Assembly (NCBI GenBank): GCA_002391105.1
Contig: DGRT01000062.1
Coordinates: 1-31,265, forward strand
Length of the DNA stretch: 31,265 bases
Direction of reading: 5' to 3'
Origin: Lachnospiraceae bacterium UBA4381
GTDB taxonomy: Bacteria; Bacillota; Clostridia; Lachnospirales; Lachnospiraceae
Positions 24,632-31,265 of this stretch are shown piece by piece. Positions within the stretch are counted from its first letter, which is position 1. Each line of letters opens with the position of its first letter. Position numbers and translations under genes: made by a program. A model generated the notes under the pieces. That model saw nothing but the letters and a program-made list of their open reading frames with translations. It was not told the DNA's origin and made no database searches.

Positions 24632-26068
24632 TTAAAACTTCGCCAGTACAGCCTTGATATATTCCCATGTTCTGCTGACACTGGATATACTCAATCTTTC
24701 TTTAGGTGTATGAATATCATAGATGTCCGGACCGAAGGAAACAGCATCAAGTCCTTCCAGTGCGTCTGAAAAGATTCCGCACTCCAGTCCTGCATGTATA
24801 GCCTCAACTATCATATCCTTACCGGACATTTCCTTATAAACAGGAAGCATTATATCCCTTACCTTGGAATCCTTAACATATTCCCACGCAGGATATTCTC
24901 CTTCTATTTTGAAAGAAGCACCTAGAGATCTGGCTATCATTTCCAGCTCTTCAAGAAGAGCTTTTTTCTCGTCACTGACACTGCTTCGGACACTGTAAAT
25001 AAGCTTTATTTCATTATCAGTAGTCTCTATGATTCCAAGATTAAGAGATGTCTGAACCAGTCCCTCTATATCTTCACTATACTGTGTAACTCCGTAAGGC
25101 AGCTTTCCATATGCCATGATAAAGCCAAGATTCTGTAATTCATCAAGCGGATACAGCTCTGTTTTTGTTGAAGCAGTGATTCCAAGTTTCATATCCGGAT
25201 CGAAATCAGCATAGTCTTCCCTTATTTTAGAGAATATACCGGAAAGATTTGGCTCCAGCTCATCATATCTGTCTGTGATAATATCAGCTTCAGCTTTAAC
25301 CGGAATAGCATTATCCTTGAGACCGCCATTGATACTGATAAGCTTCATGCTGTCATCCATAAGCAGCAGCTCTGAGAGAAGCTTACCCATAATAATATCA
25401 GCATTCGCCCTTCCCTTATCTATCTCAGTACCTGAATGACCGCCTGTAAGACCACTTACAGTAAGATGAAATCTTTTACCCTTAGCACCTCTTCTGAGAA
25501 TGGGAACTCTTATTTCTGCAGTAGCTCCACCGGCACAGGACACCAGCAGATGTCCCTCCTCCTCTGAATCAATATTCAGAAGCTTCCTGCCCTTTAATAA
25601 GGACATATCCAGTGCAGTGGCACCAAGCATACCTATCTCTTCATCAACCGTAAATACGCATTCCAGATTAGGATGTATGATATCATCACTATCTAATATG
25701 GCAAGCATATATGCTACAGCTATACCGTCATCGCCTCCAAGCGTTGTACCATCTGCACTTACCAGATCACCTTGAACCTCGAGTCTGAGTCCTTCAAGCT
25801 CAAAATCTATATCACAGTCCTCTTCCTTCTCGCAGACCATATCAAGATGCCCCTGTAATATTACTGTATCCTCAGAAGCTCCGGTTGAAGGCTTATATAT
25901 GATAACATTATTATATTCATCCTGAACATATCTAAACCCATGTCTTTTGGCAAATGCCACAACATAGTCACTTATCAGCTTAGTGTTCCTGGAACCATGC
26001 GGAATACTGCATATATCTTCAAAATAATAAAAAACCTTTTCCGGCTGCAAGCCTTCTAAAACGCTCAT
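24632..26068 (-). CDS. pepD: PepD-type aminoacyl-histidine dipeptidase (M20 metallopeptidase)
   Basis: PepD enzymes are cytosolic dinuclear-zinc dipeptidases that cleave Xaa-His and other dipeptides. The 478-residue product matches the family length. Metal and catalytic motifs are in place: GHLDMV (ligand His), GGDDGIA (bridging Asp), VDEEIG (catalytic and ligand Glu), NIDSEEEG (ligand Asp), and the C-terminal HAGLECG with the last His. A lid domain sits between the two halves (about 185-385). The start at 26068 (MSVLEGLQ) has AGGAG 8 bases upstream; the frame is open to 26104 without an equal site. The patatin-like gene ends 32 bases upstream. Confidence 0.94.
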   Translation of the reverse strand: MSVLEGLQPEKVFYYFEDICSIPHGSRNTKLISDYVVAFAKRHGFRYVQDEYNNVIIYKPSTGASEDTVILQGHLDMVCEKEEDCDIDFELEGLRLEVQGDLVSADGTTLGGDDGIAVAYMLAILDSDDIIHPNLECVFTVDEEIGMLGATALDMSLLKGRKLLNIDSEEEGHLLVSCAGGATAEIRVPILRRGAKGKRFHLTVSGLTGGHSGTEIDKGRANADIIMGKLLSELLLMDDSMKLISINGGLKDNAIPVKAEADIITDRYDELEPNLSGIFSKIREDYADFDPDMKLGITASTKTELYPLDELQNLGFIMAYGKLPYGVTQYSEDIEGLVQTSLNLGIIETTDNEIKLIYSVRSSVSDEKKALLEELEMIARSLGASFKIEGEYPAWEYVKDSKVRDIMLPVYKEMSGKDMIVEAIHAGLECGIFSDALEGLDAVSFGPDIYDIHTPKERLSISSVSRTWEYIKAVLAKF

Positions 26069-26100
26069 GATGTTATCTCCTGCCATCTCATTATAATATA

Positions 26101-27327
26101 TCATAGGTCATATTTTTTTAAGCTCTCCTCCAGCTTATTTATATAATCGAAGTTCCTCTTGGCACTTCCGGATAGAGAACTATATTTTCTTTCAAATTCT
26201 ATATTCCTCTTTGCCTGCTGAAAATCCATCTCAGCAAGAGCAGCCTGAACTGCAATATAGGATTCATCCTTTTCAAACAGAGTCTTGATATAACGCTTAC
26301 CATCCAGCTCACCGAGCATCTTCTTGAATCTTATATCCTCTCTGTCAAAATTCATGGTACCGCTGAGAAGTGATCCCAGATCCCTGCTTGGAAGTATGTC
26401 TATGATCTCTGCATCTTTATAAAGCTGTGCATCTCTAATGCCGGAGGTCTGAGTAAGTTCAATGACTATGAATCTTCTGATACCCATATCGTAAAGAGGT
26501 CTGATAGGTACATTATCCTTTACACCGCCGTCAACATAGAGACTTCCCTCTACCCTTACAGGACTATAGATAACCGGAAGCGCTGTAGTGGCAAGAATAG
26601 CACTTTTAATATATGAAGAAGACTTATTATTAAGCTTCATATATTCGGCTGTATAATTCTGATATGTATAGTCAGTTGAGCCTGATGTAATAAGTGTAAG
26701 CTCTGCTTCTGTTATCTGTTCTGAGGAAACAACTCCCGGAGGACATTTGGCACATGTAACAAATACAGGCATCGCTTTGCTGGTTACATTATCTAGAGAA
26801 GCTGCATTATAATCAACTGATTGAGTAGATAAGGCATCTGAAGCAATCTCAGAGTAATCCATTGCAGGAGTTTCCACAACCTCTCTAAAATCATGAATAC
26901 CCGTAGGAACTTCCATAAATTCATTTGTAGCTACTGAACCAACGCCTGAACTCATAATACTTTCAATAGTTTTCTGTTCTGATGAAGTTTCACCAAACAG
27001 ACTATAATCAAGATATTTATCTATCAGCTTCTCAGTTGCTTTTCTGGAGAAATGACTGTCTCCAACCTGAAGACTGGCAGTATCTATATTAAAGAATACA
27101 CCATAATCTATCTCCTCCCAGGCTTTTTCCATCTGTTCTATAGAATGTATTACGCTGTCCTCAGCTACACCATCAGCAAAAAGACATGCATTAACTCCAC
27201 CTATGGAGCTGCCGGAAACAGCAACAACATCATCCAGATAACCTGCCTCAGCAAGTGAACGAAGTATTCCTACCTGATATATTCCCTTGCCTCCACCCCC
27301 TGCAAGCACGAGACCTGTACCATCCAT
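26101..27327 (-). CDS. Patatin-like phospholipase with Ser-rich insertion
   Basis: Patatin-like proteins are Ser/Asp-dyad lipid acyl hydrolases. The 408-residue product shows the oxyanion-hole loop GGGGKG (10-15), the nucleophile elbow GSSIG (39-43, Ser41) and the dyad aspartate in DGG (266-268). Between about 113 and 182 it carries an unusual Ser/Thr/Glu-rich insertion with little sign of secondary structure, not expected in the core fold. No signal peptide is present, so cytoplasmic or membrane-surface action is likely. GGAGG lies 7 bases before the ATG. It is placed in the right-hand run between proB and pepD; the mixed neighbours give no pathway clue. Confidence 0.9.
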   Translation of the reverse strand: MDGTGLVLAGGGGKGIYQVGILRSLAEAGYLDDVVAVSGSSIGGVNACLFADGVAEDSVIHSIEQMEKAWEEIDYGVFFNIDTASLQVGDSHFSRKATEKLIDKYLDYSLFGETSSEQKTIESIMSSGVGSVATNEFMEVPTGIHDFREVVETPAMDYSEIASDALSTQSVDYNAASLDNVTSKAMPVFVTCAKCPPGVVSSEQITEAELTLITSGSTDYTYQNYTAEYMKLNNKSSSYIKSAILATTALPVIYSPVRVEGSLYVDGGVKDNVPIRPLYDMGIRRFIVIELTQTSGIRDAQLYKDAEIIDILPSRDLGSLLSGTMNFDREDIRFKKMLGELDGKRYIKTLFEKDESYIAVQAALAEMDFQQAKRNIEFERKYSSLSGSAKRNFDYINKLEESLKKYDL

Positions 27328-27366
27328 AATGTACCTCCTCTAATTATAAGCCTAAATACTACTCCT

Positions 27367-28221
27367 CTATTTTTCCAGATACTTCTTATTCTTGATAAAA
27401 TCAAGTATATCAAAGCTGGTTTCTGAATCTGTAAGGAATATAGTTCCTACATCCTCTCCCTGCATTAGTCTATGAATGATCTCCATATCTGTTGATTCAA
27501 CTATTACAGTATCAGCACCTGAATGTGTTGCTATCTGTGCAGCCGCAATCTTGGTGTACATACCACCGGTTCCAAATCTGGTCACAGTTCCTTTTGCCAT
27601 ATCCTTAAGAGAATCATCTATTTTATCTATAACAGAGATTCTTTTTGCTTTTGGATTCTTTCTGGGATCGTCTGTATAGAAACCATCTATATCGGTAAGC
27701 AGCACCAGCAGATCAGCTCCGATAAGAGTTGAAACAATTGCAGAAAGCGTATCATTATCACCAAATTCAATCTCTTCAGTAGCAACTGTATCATTTTCAT
27801 TTACAATCGGAATGATGTCGAGATCCAGAAGCTGTTTCAGAGTATTCTCAGCATTTTTTCTTCTTTCATCTGAAGTGATTACATCAAAGGTAAGAAGAAC
27901 CTGGGCGGCTTTATGATTATATTCCATAAAAAGCTTCTGATACAGCATCATAAGCTCTCCCTGACCAAGTGCCGCACACGCCTGAATCATGGAAAGAACC
28001 TCAGGTCTTTTAGCAAGACCAAGGATCTTACGTCCAACGGATATAGCACCGGAAGAAACCAGTACCACATCCTTGCCCTGATTCTTGATATCACTGATGA
28101 TACGTATCATCTTTTCAACCTTGACCAGATCAAGCTCTCCGGTCTCCTGATGAACCAGTGATGAAGATCCTACTTTAATAACTATACGTTTCTTGTCCTT
28201 AAGATTTTCTCTAACGTTCAT
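27367..28221 (-). CDS. proB: Glutamate 5-kinase without PUA domain
   Basis: ProB phosphorylates glutamate to gamma-glutamyl phosphate, the first committed step of proline synthesis. The 284-residue product covers only the amino-acid-kinase domain: KVGSSSL (16-22), VLVSSGAISVG, a NENDTVA segment and FGDNDTLSA, then LLTDIDGFYTDDPR. The C-terminal PUA domain of the roughly 370-residue E. coli-type enzyme is absent, a form seen in several clostridia. The partner proA is not adjacent in this window. GAGG lies about 9 bases before the ATG, and the upstream oxidoreductase ends only 38 bases away. Confidence 0.94.
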   Translation of the reverse strand: MNVRENLKDKKRIVIKVGSSSLVHQETGELDLVKVEKMIRIISDIKNQGKDVVLVSSGAISVGRKILGLAKRPEVLSMIQACAALGQGELMMLYQKLFMEYNHKAAQVLLTFDVITSDERRKNAENTLKQLLDLDIIPIVNENDTVATEEIEFGDNDTLSAIVSTLIGADLLVLLTDIDGFYTDDPRKNPKAKRISVIDKIDDSLKDMAKGTVTRFGTGGMYTKIAAAQIATHSGADTVIVESTDMEIIHRLMQGEDVGTIFLTDSETSFDILDFIKNKKYLEK

Positions 28222-28259
28222 AAATTTTTCCTCATTAAACTATATAAACTATAATATAA

Positions 28260-30059
28260 CTATAAGTATTTGACAGTCTCAAATGCTTTATAGCTTTCTA
28301 CTATATCATCTATCAGATATTCTGATAACCTTTCGGCACATTTGATACCATCAGCCGCTGCAGAGGTTATACCTCCCGCAAATCCGGCTCCCTCTCCTAT
28401 GGGGTATATACCGGGATGATTAACAGCAGACATATCCTTATTTCTTTCTATCCTTACAGGAGAGCTGGTTCTGGACTCAACTGCTGTAATAATTGTATCC
28501 GGATCATCGTAGCCCGCCAGTCTCTTTCCAAAGTAGCTGAAAGCCTCTAGAATCGATTTCAGGATATAATCAGGGAAAATATTAGCCATGTTGCCAAAAT
28601 GCCAGATTCCTTTTATTTCAGGGGTTATAGAACCTGTCTCAGTTGACACTCTCCCTTCTGCCAGATCTCCCAGAAGCTGGAGCGGAATACCTCCCTTTCC
28701 TTCCACGTAAGCCTTTTTTTCAAGATTAAGCTGATAGTCAAGCCCTGCTATTACAGCTTCTTTATTATTATCAGCTCCGCTATTATTACAGGACTTAGTC
28801 CAGTCAGAGGGATTAACTCCAACAACTATAGCAGAGTTCGCATTTTTACCATTTCTTCCACTATAGCTCATGCCATTAATAACAGTTGCACCTTCTTCCG
28901 TAGAAGAATTGACTACATATCCACCGGGGCACATACAAAATGAGAAAACACTTCTGTCATCGCCTGTATGATAAACCAGCTTATAATCCGCAGCGGGAAG
29001 CTGCTTATATTTATCTCTGTAGCCCCTGCCATACATAGCTTCATTGATGGTTTCCTGCAAATGCTCAACTCTGACACCAACAGCAAAGGCTTTGGGGGAC
29101 ATAGCATAGTCTCTATCCAGCAGCATCCTGTAGGTATCCCTGGCACTATGTCCTATAGCAAGAATAACAGTATGTGTTTTTATTTTATAGATATTTCCAT
29201 CTGCTTTTCTGACTGATATTTCATACAAAGGAAGCTCGGATTCATATCCAAAAGTATTAATATGATCAATCTGGTCAGCCTCGTAATCAATATCGATAAG
29301 TGTATTCTGAAATCTGACCTCTCCACCATATTTTTCTATATCCTTCCTCATATTACGAAGTATATTCATAAGTACGTCCGTACCAATATGAGGCTTGGCT
29401 TTATATAAAACTTCGGCGGGAGCTCCGTAACGCACGAAGGTCCTCAGAACCTCCTGGAAATACCCTTCCTTGTCCTTGTTCCCGGTATTTAGCTTTCCAT
29501 CTGAAAATGTACCGGCACCTCCTTCACCAAAACAGACATTTGACTCCGGATCAAGTACACCTTCTTCCCAGAACTTCTCTATATCAGCCTTTCTTTCCTC
29601 AACCGCTTTCCCCCGTTCCAGTATAATCGGGGAAAACCCTGCCTCAGCAAGCTTAACACCGGCAAAATAACCGGCAGGACCGGAACCAACGATTATGGGT
29701 CTATATTCCGGAGCATCCTCAAGAAAGGCTCTGATTTCCATATTAAGAATATGAGGAAAATTATATTTGAAGGGTTTAGTTAACATAATATCTTTATTGT
29801 TGACCAAACTTATTATTTTATTTTCTTCATTTCTGTTTACCGGTTTTCTATTATCCCTGGTTAGTTCAACACCAACATTAAGCAGGTAAAATATCCTGTC
29901 ATGATTTCTGCTGTCGAGGGACTCTTTAAGAATCTCATATCTAAGAATATCAATATTTTTCATCCGTCCTTTATCAAGACGAAGCTCTCTCTTTATAGCA
30001 TTAGTCACATCTCTATCCGTATATCCCGGACTAAGCTTTATATTTCTAATTGAAATCAT
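28260..30059 (-). CDS. FAD-dependent oxidoreductase (COG2509-type)
   Basis: The 599-residue product has a roughly 115-residue N-terminal extension and then a classic dinucleotide-binding motif, GSGPAG (125-130), ending in ILERG (146-150). Following motifs include VCFGEGGAGTFSDGKL, KPHIGTD, VILAIGHSARDTY and a C-terminal PIGEGAGFAGGITSAAADG. These match the uncharacterised FAD-dependent dehydrogenases often annotated as such in Firmicutes; the substrate is not known. It starts 4 bases after the stop of the upstream BaiN/HI0933-type gene with an AAGGTGAT site inside that gene end, so the two flavoproteins are translationally coupled. Confidence 0.88.
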   Translation of the reverse strand: MISIRNIKLSPGYTDRDVTNAIKRELRLDKGRMKNIDILRYEILKESLDSRNHDRIFYLLNVGVELTRDNRKPVNRNEENKIISLVNNKDIMLTKPFKYNFPHILNMEIRAFLEDAPEYRPIIVGSGPAGYFAGVKLAEAGFSPIILERGKAVEERKADIEKFWEEGVLDPESNVCFGEGGAGTFSDGKLNTGNKDKEGYFQEVLRTFVRYGAPAEVLYKAKPHIGTDVLMNILRNMRKDIEKYGGEVRFQNTLIDIDYEADQIDHINTFGYESELPLYEISVRKADGNIYKIKTHTVILAIGHSARDTYRMLLDRDYAMSPKAFAVGVRVEHLQETINEAMYGRGYRDKYKQLPAADYKLVYHTGDDRSVFSFCMCPGGYVVNSSTEEGATVINGMSYSGRNGKNANSAIVVGVNPSDWTKSCNNSGADNNKEAVIAGLDYQLNLEKKAYVEGKGGIPLQLLGDLAEGRVSTETGSITPEIKGIWHFGNMANIFPDYILKSILEAFSYFGKRLAGYDDPDTIITAVESRTSSPVRIERNKDMSAVNHPGIYPIGEGAGFAGGITSAAADGIKCAERLSEYLIDDIVESYKAFETVKYL

Positions 30060-30063
30060 ATCA

Positions 30064-31265
30064 TCACCTTACCGATACGCCTGCAAGATATCCGGTTACA
30101 AAGGCATAGGTCAGATTGTAGCCACCGCATTTACCTATAACATCCGTAACCTCACCTGTTGCGTACAGTCTCTTACCGAGGCATTTATCCGAAGCAATAT
30201 GCATAGTTGAGGGATCTATGACATTAGTAATGATTCCTCCGACACTTGCCTGTGAACTGTCAAATCTGGACTTGCTTCTGACACCCAGCCTCCATTCGGT
30301 CATCATCTGATATATGCCCCTGATTCCGGTTTCTGTTACATCTCTGAGACAGAGCTTAAGATCCGAACCATAGAAGCATTTGATCATATATACACCGAGC
30401 TTATCATTTACATACCCGTTCAAAAATGCATCCAGTCTCTTACCCGGATAAAGCTTTTTAACTCTCTGAAAATGCTCCACCATTTCTTCTTCGGTAAGTC
30501 TGGGCAGCAGATTGATGCTCACATCTGTTCCCGGCTGCATATAGTATGACAGGTTAAAGGTAACAATTCCGCTAAGAGTATTTTCAGTAAACTGAAGTTC
30601 TCCTACTTCGCTGTATTTGCCGACACTGAGTCTTGCTCTGGTTCTGACACCTGCGAGCATAGAGATATCCTCATTTACCATAACCGGGCATAAACCACTC
30701 TGGAAATCCCTTACAGGAACTCTGAGTGACTCAAGAAGTCCTTCCATAGTATCTCTGTCAACAGCTCCCGTTTTAGGCTGTGAAAGACCGCCTGTGGCAA
30801 GAATGATATTTCTGGCAAATATACTATATGCCCCTTCATCATTCGCAAGATTTATCTTATATATCTCCAGATCATCAGGAATCCTGGACTGATTCATATC
30901 AAAGCTGTCCATATAGTCTGACATATTGATAAGCTCTACATCTGTAGCATAGAATCTCTGAAAGAATCCTACTCCCAGATAGCTGGCAGCATCCATCAGA
31001 GTCCAGACTACTGAGGAAGCCTGAAAGCTGGCAGGATAGATATATCCGTCCCGGCTTACGGTTCTGAGACCAAGGTTATCAAAATAATTGGTAACAAAGG
31101 TACGCTGTCTATGGTTGGTCTTTCTGTAAATAGCATCATATACCTGATCTACAAATTCGTTACCATAGTACGAGTCCTCCTCCCAGGTATCATTTGACAT
31201 ATTACATCTGCCACTGCCTGTTGAATACAGCTTCATTCCGGGCTTTTTATTTTTATCCACAACTA
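30064..31265 (-). CDS. BaiN/HI0933-family FAD-dependent oxidoreductase, 5' end cut off by window
   Basis: The frame is open to the right end of the window; the first visible residues (VVDKNKKPGMKLYSTGSGRCN) correspond to the region just after the GxGxxG FAD motif in this family, so roughly 30-40 N-terminal residues are missing. Family marks include the GSGRCNMSN motif, the ATGGLSQPKTGA segment, a QASVGGIITNVIDP stretch and the C-terminal TGEVTDVIGKCGGYNLTYAFVTG. Members are flavoproteins of mostly unknown substrate; BaiN itself is tied to bile-acid metabolism, which cannot be assumed here. It heads the tightly spaced - strand run in this window. Confidence 0.9.
   Translation of the reverse strand, partial: VVDKNKKPGMKLYSTGSGRCNMSNDTWEEDSYYGNEFVDQVYDAIYRKTNHRQRTFVTNYFDNLGLRTVSRDGYIYPASFQASSVVWTLMDAASYLGVGFFQRFYATDVELINMSDYMDSFDMNQSRIPDDLEIYKINLANDEGAYSIFARNIILATGGLSQPKTGAVDRDTMEGLLESLRVPVRDFQSGLCPVMVNEDISMLAGVRTRARLSVGKYSEVGELQFTENTLSGIVTFNLSYYMQPGTDVSINLLPRLTEEEMVEHFQRVKKLYPGKRLDAFLNGYVNDKLGVYMIKCFYGSDLKLCLRDVTETGIRGIYQMMTEWRLGVRSKSRFDSSQASVGGIITNVIDPSTMHIASDKCLGKRLYATGEVTDVIGKCGGYNLTYAFVTGYLAGVSVR

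Overview
The window looks like chromosomal DNA from a low-GC Gram-positive of the Clostridia, most likely Lachnospiraceae (Butyrivibrio/Lachnospira-like). Reasons: AT-rich base use, an mrdA-rodA-mgsA gene order, a YggS-SepF-DivIVA cell-division block, a PUA-less glutamate 5-kinase, a sugar-binding-type sensor fused to GGDEF, and a secreted protein with Trp-rich cell-wall-binding repeats. No tRNA, rRNA, insertion sequence, prophage or CRISPR array was seen. The genus is an inference.

Left part (1-9396, ten genes, all +): end of a PBP2-type transpeptidase, its SEDS partner RodA, a methylglyoxal synthase-like protein with an altered active site, a D,D-carboxypeptidase, a membrane-anchored HlyD-like protein, YggS, SepF, DivIVA, 3-dehydroquinate synthase and lipoprotein signal peptidase. 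Most of these build, trim or place the cell wall and septum.

Middle (about 9.4-11.8 kb): a bidirectional terminator closes the + block. Beyond it lies a complete tyrosine recombinase of XerS-like appearance (-). In the AT-rich gap upstream of it sits a 30-bp sequence built like a dif site: two 12-bp inverted arms around a 6-bp centre. Gene orientation flips here, from ten of ten + on the left to fourteen of fifteen - on the right. Together these suggest the replication terminus. Several short tandem-repeat arrays (25-37 bp units) lie in the gaps around it.

Right part (10984-31265, almost all -): Maf pyrophosphatase; two neighbouring zinc-ribbon/one-TM proteins with large outer domains; a lone + strand sensor-GGDEF gene that overlaps tail to tail with a cytoplasmic GH3 glycosidase; a secreted wall-binding protein; then a compact run, in transcription order, BaiN/HI0933-type flavoprotein (cut by the window end), a second FAD-dependent oxidoreductase, ProB, a patatin-like lipase, a PepD-type dipeptidase, MscS, a MIF-family protein and an RluD-type pseudouridine synthase. 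Tight spacing suggests shared transcription for much of that run, though the functions are mixed housekeeping.

Most notable: the dif-like site with its recombinase and strand flip; the methylglyoxal synthase homologue lacking the catalytic aspartate; the HlyD-like protein embedded among division genes; and a structured 3' untranslated region downstream of one zinc-ribbon gene.
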